In this document: positions 1 to 8,173 of the stretch, in pieces | Layout: every line of letters begins with the position of its first letter | How positions within the stretch are numbered: the first letter of the stretch is position 1 | From: Gemmatimonadota bacterium | Lineage (GTDB): Bacteria > Gemmatimonadota > Gemmatimonadetes > Gemmatimonadales > Gemmatimonadaceae | Assembly (NCBI GenBank): GCA_016704465.1 | Contig: JADJAD010000004.1 | Span: forward strand, 62,001-126,000 | Length of the DNA: 64,000 bases | Direction: 5' to 3' | Translations under genes and position numbers: made by a program | The notes under the pieces: model-generated | The model's input: the letters and a program-made list of their open reading frames with translations, nothing else | What the model was told of the DNA's origin: nothing | Database searches by the model: none

Positions 1-290
1 AGCACCCGCCGCCCGCGCACCTCTTGCGGCGCCGCGCCGAGGACCGCCGGCGTCTCGCGGACGTGATCGTGGTCGCGCCGGCTCACCAGGATCGAGCGGA
101 ACTCCCGGCCGAGGATAGCCGCCACGACTGCGGCGGGAATCACTCCCGCGGTTGCCACGCCGACGACGATCTCGGGGTCGTACTCGCGCGCAACCTTGAG
201 GGCCAGCGCCCGAGAGAGCTCGCCAAACAGCGGCCACTCCACATCGAACCGTCCCTTCGCGGGGTCCACTTCATAGCGTCGCGGCGACAT
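1..290 (-). CDS. Phosphoribosyltransferase, N-terminal part (runs off window)
   Basis: Reading leftward from the ATG at 290, an open frame runs off the left edge. It begins MSPRRYEVDPAKGRFDVEW and continues through VGVATAGVIPAAVVAAILG and FRSILVSRRDHDH. A hydrophobic strand followed by ATAG, then a loop and a buried helix, followed by a basic stretch, is the usual N-terminal half of a type I phosphoribosyltransferase. These enzymes use PRPP and a base or xanthine-like substrate. The PRPP-binding motif that normally lies near residue 100-120 is outside the window, so neither substrate nor subfamily can be assigned. It is divergent from the TPR gene at 553, with about 260 bases between them. 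Confidence 0.6.
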   Translation of the reverse strand, partial: MSPRRYEVDPAKGRFDVEWPLFGELSRALALKVAREYDPEIVVGVATAGVIPAAVVAAILGREFRSILVSRRDHDHVRETPAVLGAAPQEVRGRRV

Positions 291-552
291 CGATTCCACC
301 TCGGCCTGGTCATGAACATTCCGACGTCGCGGAGACGCCGTGTCCCGCTAACCTAGCGAGCCGCAATGGTGAGGGCGAGTTGGTGATCTGCGACGTAGAG
401 ACACGGTGCGGCAAGCCTATCATGTTGCGGTTGCTCAGGGTGCGGACGCACGATAGCTTTGCGCGCGGCGCGCTCGATCTCGCGCGGGCCACCGCGCGGT
501 TGCACACGTGTGTGCGCGAATGCCGGTCTCCCCTCAGCCAAGCCTCGATCGC

Positions 553-1011
553 ATGTCATGGTTGAGCCGCCTCTTTGGCGGCGGCAGCGACAAGAACTCG
601 AGGCGCCTCGACTACCTCAGTGAGGCGCTGACCCTCGAGAAATCGGGGGACATCGAGGCTGCCCTCACGTCTTACCGGCTCGCCCTGCGCGAGAAGCCGG
701 ATGACCACAAGGTCCTGATGAACATGGCGATCGCCTACTCGCGCAGTTCGCGCGGGGACGAAGCCATTCGCTGCTACAAGAAGGCCCTCGAGGTCGAGCC
801 GGGACTGTCGGCCGCCCATTATGGCCTGGCCTTTCTGCTCGTCAAGCGCAACGACCGCGACGAGGCCATCCAGCACCTCGAGGCCTTCCTCGCCGCTCCG
901 TCCACCACGGCAGACGCGCAGAACATCGCGCACGCCAGCCGGACCCTGGAGGCCCTGCGGCAGCCGCAGGAAGAAGCGCCAGTGACGGAGTCGCCCGATA
1001 TCGAGCAATAA
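553..1011 (+). CDS. TPR-repeat protein
   Basis: A 152-residue protein starting MSWLSRLFGGG. It holds at least two tetratricopeptide repeats at roughly residues 17-90 (for example DIEAALTSYRLALREKPDD and DEAIRCYKKALEVEPG), and a third degenerate one before a Glu/Pro-rich tail. TPRs mediate protein-protein contacts; no catalytic motif is visible. I chose the ATG at 553 because the repeat homology begins soon after it; an in-frame start at 508 would add 15 unremarkable residues. The stop is one base before the GTG of the ParA gene, so the two are almost certainly co-translated and the TPR protein may partner the ATPase. Role unknown. Confidence 0.75.
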   Translation: MSWLSRLFGGGSDKNSRRLDYLSEALTLEKSGDIEAALTSYRLALREKPDDHKVLMNMAIAYSRSSRGDEAIRCYKKALEVEPGLSAAHYGLAFLLVKRNDRDEAIQHLEAFLAAPSTTADAQNIAHASRTLEALRQPQEEAPVTESPDIEQ

Positions 1012-1012
1012 G

Positions 1013-1780
1013 GTGGGGCGCGTCCTCGCGGTCGTCAGTCAGAAGGGAGGGGTCGGGAAGACCACCACCTCGGTGAACCTCGCCGCCGCGTTCGCGCGCC
1101 GAGGCCTGAAGACGCTCATCATCGACGTCGACCCCCAGGGGGCGGTGCGCTACGGCATCGGGCTGCGCCGGGGACATCCGACTTACGGGTTCGCCGACTA
1201 CCTCAACGGCGCTCGCAACCTTCGGGAGATCATTCTCCCCACCGCCCTGCCCTGGCTGCGGGTGATCCTGGCCGGTTCTGTCTCCGACGCCTCGGACCAT
1301 TCCTTCTACCAGCAGCTCATCGCCGAGACCTCGGTGCTGCACGACCTGCTCGCCACCGCCCGCGAGCGCTGCGACATCGTCGTGGTCGATACGCCGCCCG
1401 GGCTCGGGGCCATCGTCCACCGCGTCCTCGAGTCCGCCCAGCACGTCATTGTGCCGCTGCAGTGTGAGCCGCTTGCCCTCCAGACGACCCCCCAGATTCT
1501 GCGGGGTATCCAGGAGATCGTGGAGAACAACCGGGAACTCACCCTCGACGGGATCCTCCTGACGATGTACGAAGCGGAGCAACCGTCCTCGCAGCGTGTC
1601 GCCGATTACGTGCGCGAGCACCTGCCGCGCAACATGGTCTTCGACGTGGTCGTCCCGCGGACCGAAGCGGCGCTGGAGGCCTTCGCTGCCGGACAACCCG
1701 TGGTCCTGCGCACCCCAGCCGACGAGGCGGCGCAGGCCTACGTGAACCTCGCGACGCTGCTGGCGGAGCGCTTCCGGTGA
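1013..1780 (+). CDS. ParA/MinD-family ATPase
   Basis: A 255-residue ParA-type ATPase. The deviant Walker A motif KGGVGKTT is at residues 11-18, with the signature lysine at its start. Switch I DVDPQG is near 38-43 and Walker B VVVDTPPG near 123-130. The C-terminal part contains the usual VPRTEAALEA segment seen in Soj-like proteins. Such ATPases dimerise on ATP and move chromosomes, plasmids or protein complexes over the nucleoid. No parB and no parS-like site are visible nearby, so this is probably an orphan ParA that positions a cellular cargo, perhaps with the adjacent TPR protein. The GTG start follows the TPR stop by one base, and its stop overlaps the next GTG. Confidence 0.85.
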   Translation: MGRVLAVVSQKGGVGKTTTSVNLAAAFARRGLKTLIIDVDPQGAVRYGIGLRRGHPTYGFADYLNGARNLREIILPTALPWLRVILAGSVSDASDHSFYQQLIAETSVLHDLLATARERCDIVVVDTPPGLGAIVHRVLESAQHVIVPLQCEPLALQTTPQILRGIQEIVENNRELTLDGILLTMYEAEQPSSQRVADYVREHLPRNMVFDVVVPRTEAALEAFAAGQPVVLRTPADEAAQAYVNLATLLAERFR

Positions 1781-2547
1781 GTCGTCGCTGGTCCCTGCTG
1801 GCCGGCCTGTGCGCGACGGTCGGCGCGGTATCGTGCATCGAACTCAGCGTCGATCCCACGGCCGTCGGCTCGATCGAGTTCCTCGCGCCGTCCAATCCCT
1901 CGATCGTCCGGCGCGATACGTTGCGCGACACGACTGGCGCTCCCGAACGCCTGCGCGCCCGCGTCTTCTCCACCGGAGGCGACGAGCTGACCGACATTGA
2001 GGTAAGCTTCGTCAACACGGACTCTGTGGTCACGATCCGCGATGGCAACCTGGTCGTGTCACTCCTGGATACGTCCGGCTCGGCGAGGATCTATGCCTCC
2101 GCCGCGGGACTCCAGAGCATCGTCCGGACCTTCGACATCATCCGGCGCCCCGACTCCATCGCCGCCAGCGTCGCGGAAGACACCGTGTCGTATCCTGCCC
2201 CGGCCACCGGGACATCGATCGACACCTCCACAACGATCGGATTTGTGGTGCGTTCGGGGAGCAACACGGTGGCATCGGTCCGCGTGTCGTTCGAGCTGCT
2301 GCGAGGCGGCGTGCCACTGGCGGTCAACGATACCGGGACGTACGCTCTGGTCCGGGCGGGTGGCATCGTGTCCAGGGTGGACACGACCGATGCATCGGGG
2401 GTGGCGCAGCGAACGTTGAGGGTGCGCGCAGTGGCCGGGACGGTGCTGCGCGACACGATCGTCGTCCGCGCCAACGTCTCGCTCGGCGGTGCGCCGCTCA
2501 AGGGAGCGCCCGCGCTCATGCAGGTCGTCATTCTCCCGGCGTCCTAG
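1777..2547 (+). CDS. Secreted lipoprotein with Ig-like domains, function unknown
   Basis: A 256-residue protein whose GTG start overlaps the parA stop (GTGA). The N-terminus is a lipoprotein signal: basic MSRRW, hydrophobic LLAGLCATVGAV, then a lipobox ending at Cys20 (AVSC). The remainder is rich in Thr, Ser, Val and Asp, with alternating hydrophobic residues typical of bacterial Ig-like or invasin-type beta-sandwich domains (about residues 30-115 and 125-240). No enzyme motif is seen. It would be anchored in the outer or inner membrane facing the periplasm or surface. Translational coupling with a ParA ATPase is unusual for a lipoprotein, and the link may be no more than shared transcription. 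Confidence 0.65.
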   Translation: MSRRWSLLAGLCATVGAVSCIELSVDPTAVGSIEFLAPSNPSIVRRDTLRDTTGAPERLRARVFSTGGDELTDIEVSFVNTDSVVTIRDGNLVVSLLDTSGSARIYASAAGLQSIVRTFDIIRRPDSIAASVAEDTVSYPAPATGTSIDTSTTIGFVVRSGSNTVASVRVSFELLRGGVPLAVNDTGTYALVRAGGIVSRVDTTDASGVAQRTLRVRAVAGTVLRDTIVVRANVSLGGAPLKGAPALMQVVILPAS

Positions 2548-2578
2548 CCTTCACACTCATCGATCGACGGAGTCTTCC

Positions 2579-4411
2579 ATGTATGCACGTGGAGGCGAGC
2601 GCCCCCCGGTGGGGACGCTGACCCGTTTGTTCTTTGAATCGCTGGAGCGATTCGACCGCCCCGATGCCCTGCAGTATCGCGTCGGGGTGAACAGCTGGCG
2701 CCCCATCTCGCACCGCACGCTACGCGAGCGGGTGCGGCGTATCGCATTGGGCTTGCGCGAACTGGGAGTCGCCCGTGGCGATCGAGTGGCGATCCTCTCG
2801 GAGAACCGCCCGGAATGGGCGCTGGCCGATTGGGGATGCCTGACCGGCGGGATGACCGACGTGCCGATCTACCCCACGCTGCCAGCCGAGCAGATCCCCT
2901 ACATCCTCGTCGATTCCGGCGCCTCGGTCATCTTCGTGTCCAACACGACACAGGCCGAGAAGGTCGCCTCGGTGCGCGGACAAGTACCGGCCCTTCGGCT
3001 CGTGATCGCCTTCGACGACGCCGCCCGCGGCTTGGCAGACCTGACGCTCGCCGACGTGGAAGCGCGAGGGGCGGCGATCGACACCCCCGCGGCGGCCGAG
3101 GCATGGGAGCGTGACGCGCGCGCGGTGCAGCCCGACGACCTTGCGACCATCATTTACACATCCGGAACAACCGGCGCCCCCAAGGGCGTCATGCTCACCC
3201 ACGACAACTTCTGGTCCAATGTCTGCGCCACGAGCGACGTGATCCCCATGGGGACGGACGAAGTCGCCCTGTCGTTCCTCCCCCTGAGCCACATCTTCGA
3301 GCGGACCGGCGATTACTGGTTCTTCGCCACCGGGACGTCAATCGCCTACGTGGAGTCGTTCGACCTGGTGCCGATCTGCATGCAGGAGGTGCGGCCGACC
3401 ATCGCGATGTCGGTCCCCCGACTGTACGAGAAGATGTACGCCCGCGTGCTCGAGAACGCGCTCTCGGGCGGCGCCATCAAGAAGCGGATCTTCTTCTGGG
3501 CGCGCGCCGTGGCCGAACGATGGGCCAACGTGCGGCTGGCGGGACGCGAGCCATCGGGGTTCCTGGCCATGCAGTACGCGCTGGCGCAGAAGCTGGTGTT
3601 CTCCAAGCTCAAGGCCCGCACCGGGGGGCGCCTGCGGTACTTCGTGTCGGGCGGGGCGCCGCTGGCCACCGAGATCAACCTCTTCTTCTACGCGGCCGGG
3701 CTCACGATCCTCGAGGGCTACGGGCTGACCGAGACCTCGCCGGTCATCGGGGTGAACACGCCGGAGCACTTCCGCATCGGGACGATCGGGCATCCGGTCA
3801 ACGGGGTGGAAGTGCAGATTGCATCTGACGGAGAGATCCTGACACGCGGCCCCCACGTGATGCAGGGCTACTGGAACAAGCCCGAGGCGACCGCCGAGGC
3901 GATCGACGCCGATGGGTGGTTCCACACCGGCGACATCGGCGTGATCGAGGATGACTACCTCCGCATCACCGATCGCAAGAAGGACATCATCGTCACGGCG
4001 AACGGGAAGAACATCGCCCCGCAGCCGATCGAGAACCTGATCAAGACCAACAAGTACGTGAGCCAGGCCGTGATGATCGGGGACCGGCGCAAGTTTCCCG
4101 TCGTGCTCGTCGTCCCGAACTACGACAACCTGGAGAAGTGGGCCGGCGCGAGGGGCATCATCTGGACGGACCGCGCGCAGTTGCTGCAGATGCCCACGAT
4201 CCAGGCCAAGATGGACAAGGAGGTTCGGGGGCAGCTGACGGGCCTCGCCAGCTTCGAGACCCCGAAGAAGATCGCCCTCCTCGAGCATGACTTCAGCGTG
4301 GAGTCGGGAGAAATGACCCCGACGCTGAAGGTGAAGCGGCGCGTCGTGGACGAGCGCTACAAGCCGGTCATCGACGCGCTATTCACCGATACCGACACCG
4401 CCACCGCATAG
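2579..4411 (+). CDS. Long-chain acyl-CoA synthetase (AMP-forming)
   Basis: A 610-residue ANL-superfamily ligase that activates fatty acids to acyl-AMP and then acyl-CoA. The P-loop-like ATP/AMP motif IIYTSGTTGAPKGVMLTH lies near residues 190-207. LEGYGLTETSPVIG follows in the centre, then the WFHTGDIG motif and the hinge/C-domain motif ITDRKKDIIVTANGKNIAPQ. Length and the ITDRKKD...NGKNIAP signature match the FAA1/LACS-type (COG1022) branch rather than E. coli FadD. I chose the ATG at 2579 because upstream in-frame sequence is low-quality and overlaps the preceding gene. It would act at the inner face of the membrane, feeding beta-oxidation or lipid synthesis. Confidence 0.9.
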   Translation: MYARGGERPPVGTLTRLFFESLERFDRPDALQYRVGVNSWRPISHRTLRERVRRIALGLRELGVARGDRVAILSENRPEWALADWGCLTGGMTDVPIYPTLPAEQIPYILVDSGASVIFVSNTTQAEKVASVRGQVPALRLVIAFDDAARGLADLTLADVEARGAAIDTPAAAEAWERDARAVQPDDLATIIYTSGTTGAPKGVMLTHDNFWSNVCATSDVIPMGTDEVALSFLPLSHIFERTGDYWFFATGTSIAYVESFDLVPICMQEVRPTIAMSVPRLYEKMYARVLENALSGGAIKKRIFFWARAVAERWANVRLAGREPSGFLAMQYALAQKLVFSKLKARTGGRLRYFVSGGAPLATEINLFFYAAGLTILEGYGLTETSPVIGVNTPEHFRIGTIGHPVNGVEVQIASDGEILTRGPHVMQGYWNKPEATAEAIDADGWFHTGDIGVIEDDYLRITDRKKDIIVTANGKNIAPQPIENLIKTNKYVSQAVMIGDRRKFPVVLVVPNYDNLEKWAGARGIIWTDRAQLLQMPTIQAKMDKEVRGQLTGLASFETPKKIALLEHDFSVESGEMTPTLKVKRRVVDERYKPVIDALFTDTDTATA

Positions 4412-4436
4412 CACGCCCGTCGCAGCCGCGCCGCGC

Positions 4437-5102
4437 CTAACGCCGACGCAGCGACACCGGAGCGCTCGACACCGCCGTCGACTCGGCCACCCACTCGTGG
4501 CCATCACGCGCCAGCTCGGTGACTCCAGCCGGGAGCGCGCAGCGCGCCGGCGCGACGAGTCGACCGCCGGGACGCAGCGCCCGGACCGTGGCGGCGAGCA
4601 GCGGCGAGGTCGCGGTCGCCGCATCGAGCCACGCCGCACGCAGCACCCCACCGGCAAGGGGGAGCACATCGTCGACACGAAGCGCCGACGGGAAACGACC
4701 ACCGTCCCGTGCCCAGTCCGGAGGGTTCAGCAGGAGCGGCGCAACCTGCGCCTCGTCGGCCAGCGCCGCCGCGAGCTGCGCGTGGGTCCCCCCCAGCATC
4801 ACGATCCCCCCAGCCTCGCCGAGCGCGAGCACGGCGCGCGCTCGCAGGAGTTCGTCATGGTCGATGGGACCAGGCGGCGCGGCCTCCCGCTCGTCGGCGT
4901 CACGACGCACAGCAGGCCGCGGGTCACGACCGGCAGTGAAGTCCACCTCGCCCTCCTGCACGACGTACTGCCGCCGACACACGGGACAGCCCAACATCCC
5001 CTGCACGATATCGCGACCGTCGAAACGGGTCACCGACGCCACCAGCCACGTGTCCTCATGCGGGTGTGGACAGCGCAGGGAATCGACGAGTTCGATGTGC
5101 AT
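4437..5102 (-). CDS. Zinc-ribbon (Trm112-like) protein with Rossmann-like domain
   Basis: A 221-residue protein that I recognise only in outline. The N-terminus MHIELVDSLRCPHPHEDTW plus CPVCRRQYVVQEGEVDF (two Cys pairs about 35 residues apart) resembles a Trm112-type zinc ribbon. From about residue 80 onward the sequence looks like a degenerate methyltransferase fold (AGGIVMLGGTH, LLLNPP, ALRPGGRLVAPARC). It lacks a clear SAM-binding GxGxG motif and may be structural or regulatory. The ATG at 5102 is preferred; an in-frame GTG at 5117 adds five residues. It converges tail-to-tail with the acyl-CoA synthetase, only 25 bases apart, with no obvious terminator. Confidence 0.5.
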   Translation of the reverse strand: MHIELVDSLRCPHPHEDTWLVASVTRFDGRDIVQGMLGCPVCRRQYVVQEGEVDFTAGRDPRPAVRRDADEREAAPPGPIDHDELLRARAVLALGEAGGIVMLGGTHAQLAAALADEAQVAPLLLNPPDWARDGGRFPSALRVDDVLPLAGGVLRAAWLDAATATSPLLAATVRALRPGGRLVAPARCALPAGVTELARDGHEWVAESTAVSSAPVSLRRR

Positions 5103-5240
5103 CGGCAGGGCACGCACGTGGGAGATGGGAGTCGAACGTTTCGCCCTCCCGGGAATGGTATCGCCGAGTCCTCGACCCCCGGTATCCGCCGCAGCGCGAT
5201 TCCGGGAGACACAGCCTGCGATGCTCCGATGTCCTGTCGC

Positions 5241-5317
5241 GGCTCAGGCGCGGCTCAGGCGCGGCTCAGGCGCGGCTCAAGCGCGGCTCAAGCGCGGCTC
5301 AAGCGCGGCTCAAGCGC
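5241..5317. repeat. 11-bp tandem repeat, seven copies
   Basis: Seven head-to-tail copies of an 11-base unit (plus strand GGCTCAGGCGC changing to GGCTCAAGCGC) occupy this stretch, and an imperfect eighth follows at 5318. On the minus strand each unit carries TGA. Because 11 is not a multiple of three, successive units place TGA in all three frames. The SDR reading frame enters the array and stops at 5299-5301. Confidence 0.9.
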
Positions 5318-6060
5318 AACTCGTCGATGTTCACCTCGGCCGGACGAGACGCGACCCAGCAGACGGCGTCGGCCACTGCCTCGGCGTCGAGCATGGCCGA
5401 GCGCGGCGGAAAGCCGGGGCGCGAGTCGAGGTCTATCGGGTCCCAGAGGGGGGTGTCGACCGGGCCGGGTGAGACGAGGGACGCCCGCACGCCGGTTCCG
5501 CGCAATTCCTGGCGCATGACCTCGTGCATGGCCCGCGCCCCGAACTTGCCGGCGGCGTAGGCGGCATTTTCCGGGAAGGCCGCCCGGTCCGCCACCGAAC
5601 CGATCGTGATGACGTGCCCGCTCCCGCGCGCGACCATTGCGGGGACGAGGGCGTGCAGGAGTCGATACGGTGCCACCAGGTTCAGCGCGATCATGCGATC
5701 GAGGTCGGCGGGCGGCATGACGCCGATCGCCCCCAGGGCAAACAGGCCGGCGTTGTTGATGAGCAGCTGTGGCACGCCCAGCGTCGCCTCGATGTCGGCC
5801 AGGGCGCGCGTCACGTCTGCCTCGCGCGAGAGGTCGCACGGGACGACGACGGCGGCGTTCCCGCATGCGCGCGCGACCTCCGCGAGCGCGTCGGGCCGGC
5901 GTGCAAGGAGGGCGACGCGCACGCCCGTGCGCGCCAGTCGCAGCGCCGTCGCCCGCCCAATGCCGCGCGAGGCGCCGGTGACAACGGCGGTGACGATCCT
6001 GGTGTCCGCGAGCTGCCCGCCCGTGCCGCCCGTGCCGCCCGTCACCTCACGGCCCGTCAC
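5299..6060 (-). CDS. Short-chain dehydrogenase/reductase, candidate sepiapterin reductase
   Basis: A classical SDR of about 253 residues. The NAD(P)-binding motif TGASRGIG lies near the N-terminus, preceded by IVTAVV. The NNAG motif is in LLINNAGLFALG, and the catalytic Ser (ITIGSVADR), Tyr and Lys (YAAGK) are all present. The substrate loop follows SPGPVDTPLWDP. The Arg in GASRG suggests NADPH preference. Its GTG at 6060 lies one base after the folE stop; an ATG at 6108 within folE is an alternative. By sequence alone it could be a FabG-like reductase, but the operon with PTPS and GTP cyclohydrolase I makes sepiapterin reductase a reasonable guess. The N-terminus contains a short TG-rich repetition and the C-terminus ends inside the 11-bp repeat array. 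Confidence 0.75.
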   Translation of the reverse strand: MTGREVTGGTGGTGGQLADTRIVTAVVTGASRGIGRATALRLARTGVRVALLARRPDALAEVARACGNAAVVVPCDLSREADVTRALADIEATLGVPQLLINNAGLFALGAIGVMPPADLDRMIALNLVAPYRLLHALVPAMVARGSGHVITIGSVADRAAFPENAAYAAGKFGARAMHEVMRQELRGTGVRASLVSPGPVDTPLWDPIDLDSRPGFPPRSAMLDAEAVADAVCWVASRPAEVNIDELRLSRA

Positions 6061-6061
6061 C

Positions 6062-6733
6062 TCACGGCCCGTTTCCGGACGTGTGCGCGAGGCGCAGGAA
6101 CTCGTCACGCGTACGCCCGTCGTCGCGAAAGCAGCCGAGCAGGGCCGATGTGATGGTCTTGGAGTTCTGCTTCTCCACGCCGCGCATCATCATGCACAGG
6201 TGGAACGCCTCGATGACCACGCCCACACCGTGCGGTGCGAGCACGTCCTGGACCGCCTCGGCGATCTCGCCGGTGAGGCGTTCCTGCACTTGCAGCCGCC
6301 GGGCGAACATGTCCACGATGCGCGGCAGCTTGCTGAGCCCGACGATCTTGCCATTCGGGATGTAGGCAATGTGCGCCTTGCCGAAGAACGGCAGCATGTG
6401 ATGCTCGCACATCGAGTACAGCTCGATATCCCGCACCATGACCATGTTCTCGTGCTTCTCGGCGAAGACCCCTTCGCCGACCACGTCCTCGACCCGCAGG
6501 TTGTAGCCGCGTGTCAGGAAGGCCATCGAACGCGCGACACGGCTGGGGGTGCGCACGAGCCCCTCGCGGGCGGGGTCCTCGCCGAGCAGTTCCAGCTGTC
6601 GTCGCACGAGGTTCTCGAACTCGAGCCCACGCGCCTCGGTGGCCGGCGACTCGTCATCGCCCGTCAGCTGGTCGGCGCGGACAACCAGCGGAGTGACACC
6701 ACGCGCGCCGTCAGAGCCCTTCGTAGTCGACAT
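6062..6733 (-). CDS. folE: GTP cyclohydrolase I
   Basis: A 223-residue FolE, converting GTP to 7,8-dihydroneopterin triphosphate, the first step of folate, biopterin and other pterins. Diagnostic segments are PSRVARSMAFLTRGY, the zinc ligands in MYSMCEHHMLPFFGK-type sequence (here YSMCEHHMLPF), IPNGKIVGLSKLPRIVDMFARR, QERLTGEIAEAV and the second zinc Cys in FHLCMMMRGV. All catalytic Cys and His residues are present, so it should be an active type IA enzyme. An N-terminal tail of about 35 residues is variable in the family. The start overlaps the end of the PTPS gene by 23 bases and its stop is one base from the SDR GTG, indicating a single operon. Confidence 0.95.
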   Translation of the reverse strand: MSTTKGSDGARGVTPLVVRADQLTGDDESPATEARGLEFENLVRRQLELLGEDPAREGLVRTPSRVARSMAFLTRGYNLRVEDVVGEGVFAEKHENMVMVRDIELYSMCEHHMLPFFGKAHIAYIPNGKIVGLSKLPRIVDMFARRLQVQERLTGEIAEAVQDVLAPHGVGVVIEAFHLCMMMRGVEKQNSKTITSALLGCFRDDGRTRDEFLRLAHTSGNGP

Positions 6734-7124
6734 AGTTGTTCTCCGTTTCCCAGAGCCGCAGCTTCGTTAGGCGCCCGGGGCGCACGTGCGGCTGCAACAC
6801 GCGCCAGATGGCGACGACCAGGTTTTCCGACGTCGGATTGACGCCGCGCAGGAATTCCACGTCGAGGTTCAGGTTGCGATGGTCCAGCTGGCCGATCACC
6901 TCGCGCTCCACCACGTCCCGCAACGCCCCGAGGTCCACCACGTAGCCCGAGACGGCGTCGATCGCACCGGAGACCGAGACCTCGAGCGTGTAGTTGTGCC
7001 CGTGCCAGTTGGGATTGTTGCACTTCCCGAACAGCGCCGTGTTCTCGGCGTCGCTGAGCGAAGGGTTGTGCACACGATGTGCGGCGTTGAAGCGCAGGCG
7101 CCGCGTCACGGTCACGATGGGCAT
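6711..7124 (-). CDS. 6-pyruvoyltetrahydropterin synthase family enzyme, eukaryote-like
   Basis: A 137-residue PTPS/QueD-family protein. The zinc ligands are His16 (FNAAHRVHN) and His41/His43 (NWHGHNY), and the catalytic Cys35 sits in LFGKCNNPN. A second catalytic His lies in LDHRNLNLD and the pterin-anchoring Glu in LWETENN. The run LSDAENTALFGKCNNPN closely resembles animal PTPS rather than bacterial QueD, which usually has a shorter segment here. With folE and an SDR in the same operon, the likely reaction is dihydroneopterin triphosphate to 6-pyruvoyltetrahydropterin. QueD (queuosine) or PTPS-III (folate) roles are alternatives; PTPS-III normally replaces this Cys with Glu, which is not the case here. 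Confidence 0.85.
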   Translation of the reverse strand: MPIVTVTRRLRFNAAHRVHNPSLSDAENTALFGKCNNPNWHGHNYTLEVSVSGAIDAVSGYVVDLGALRDVVEREVIGQLDHRNLNLDVEFLRGVNPTSENLVVAIWRVLQPHVRPGRLTKLRLWETENNYVDYEGL

Positions 7125-7571
7125 GCCGGGGAGTCTGAGGGAAGGGGGAGAACTCGCGGGGCGAGCGCCGGGCCCCCGTGGTCGTCGTCACGCGACCGGG
7201 GCGTGCGCCCCGCAGGACCGGCGACGTGGGACGCGACCCACCGGCTCCGCTGAGTCAAGCCCGCACGCGCTACGGATGTTCCCGCCTGGCGCATAGCTTG
7301 TGGAGCGGCGAGGGCGTGGCAGAAAACGAGGCGAGGCGCCATCGGGTGATGGAGCCTCGCCAAGCGGGAACGAAGAGGTTTTTTTGAAGCCCAAGCGACA
7401 GGTTTAAGATTCTCACCGCGCTTTCCGCCTTCCCCGCACTGGGGCATGACGTCGACCCGTTTGTTGAACCCCTTCGATGAGCTTATCGGCTCAAAAAGTC
7501 TGTCTCTCCGTCCCCAAGTCGTGATTTCCGCCCGGAATGTACCGGGCGTCCCCAGACCGGTCAATTCACCC
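7125..7571. other. Intergenic region between PTPS operon and small membrane gene
   Basis: A 447-base gap between divergent genes. No coding frame here looks real. It holds a strong hairpin at 7331-7360 followed by seven T residues at 7379-7385, and a second hairpin at 7529-7548 (CGCCCGG, loop AATGTA, CCGGGCG) in the presumed leader of the 7572 gene. Promoters for both directions should lie here, but I could not place them with confidence. Confidence 0.5.
7331..7385. promoter_or_regulatory. Hairpin with distal T-tract
   Basis: GCGAGGC pairs with GCCTCGC across an inner CCATC/GATGG stem and a GGGT loop, giving a 12-bp stem with one G/A mismatch (7331-7360). On the plus strand a run of seven T follows 18 bases later, too far for a standard terminator. 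On the minus strand CTCGTTTT follows almost directly, giving a terminator-like or attenuator-like shape about 200 bases ahead of the PTPS gene. Function unassigned. Confidence 0.45.
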
Positions 7572-7748
7572 ATGGATCTCGGTATTATCGGCGCCGTCGC
7601 CCTGCTCATCGTCTGGGCATTCGCGACCGTCGCCACCGAAGCGCCGGGTTATGTGCACGCCCTGCTCATCGCTGGCGTCTTTCTGCTCATCTGGCGCGTC
7701 GTCGTGCTCGGAACTTCGCGACGGGATTCGTCGCCGCGCAAGCGTTGA
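7572..7748 (+). CDS. Small two-helix membrane protein (DUF5670/Lmo0937-like)
   Basis: A 58-residue protein, MDLGIIGAVALLIVW followed by a second helix VHALLIAGVFLLIWRVVV and a basic tail SRRDSSPRKR. Two closely spaced transmembrane helices joined by a short TEAPGY turn match the pattern of the small stress-associated Lmo0937/DUF5670 proteins. The longer open frame from 7446 is less likely because its first 42 residues look non-protein-like. The cytoplasmic basic tail suggests N-in/C-in topology. The function of the family is unknown; expression under envelope or general stress is typical elsewhere, but nothing here shows it. Confidence 0.6.
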   Translation: MDLGIIGAVALLIVWAFATVATEAPGYVHALLIAGVFLLIWRVVVLGTSRRDSSPRKR

Positions 7749-8173
7749 GTCCTGTGTCGCGGAGCCGCTCGGCGCGAGCGCCCCGTCGCGCCGTCCTGCT
7801 TTCATGAAACGAGCGGGGGTTACATGGCGTAACGGCATTCCCCCTCACGTATCGGTGCGTGATGACGCGGGGGGCGCGCGGTCGCGGTGAGGGGGCGCGG
7901 CCGAACGGCCGGATGGCGCGATCTGACGGACTGAGCGAGCGCGTGCGGCGACGGGTTGCCGCATGCGTGTCGGCGCTCGGGCAGCGCACGGCGCCCGGCC
8001 GGCAATCCCCGTCCCCGAGCGCGCCTCGCGCGCCTCGCGACGGGAGACGCCACCCGACGGGAGACGCCACCCGACGGGAGCGGCCACGCGACGGGAGCGG
8101 CCACGCGACGGGAGAGGCCACGCGACCATCGGGAGCGGCCCGGTTCGCGACCGGCGACGGTCAACGTGAGTGC
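7749..8173. other. Intergenic region with minisatellite
   Basis: A 425-base gap between the stop of the 7572 gene and the stop of the GNAT gene on the other strand. I see no convincing gene. It contains a short CGGCCG-AA-CGGCCG inverted repeat near 7897 and the 17-bp tandem array at 8038-8122. Confidence 0.5.
8038..8122. repeat. 17-bp tandem repeat, five copies
   Basis: Five contiguous 17-base units: two CGACGGGAGACGCCACC, two CGACGGGAGCGGCCACG and one CGACGGGAGAGGCCACG, with a decayed sixth after 8122. The graded variants (pairs of identical neighbours) indicate expansion by local duplication. The array lies about 50 bases beyond the stop of the minus-strand GNAT gene. Confidence 0.9.

Noticed and set aside
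1013..1780. Replication origin or plasmid partition locus near parA
   Set aside because: No parB, no parS-like palindrome and no DnaA-box cluster seen.
5121..5215. tRNA-like T-loop (GTTCGACTC on the minus strand)
   Set aside because: No five-base T-stem and no matching acceptor or anticodon arms could be formed around it.
5241..8122. CRISPR arrays
   Set aside because: All repeat arrays here are head-to-tail without unique spacers and no cas genes are present.
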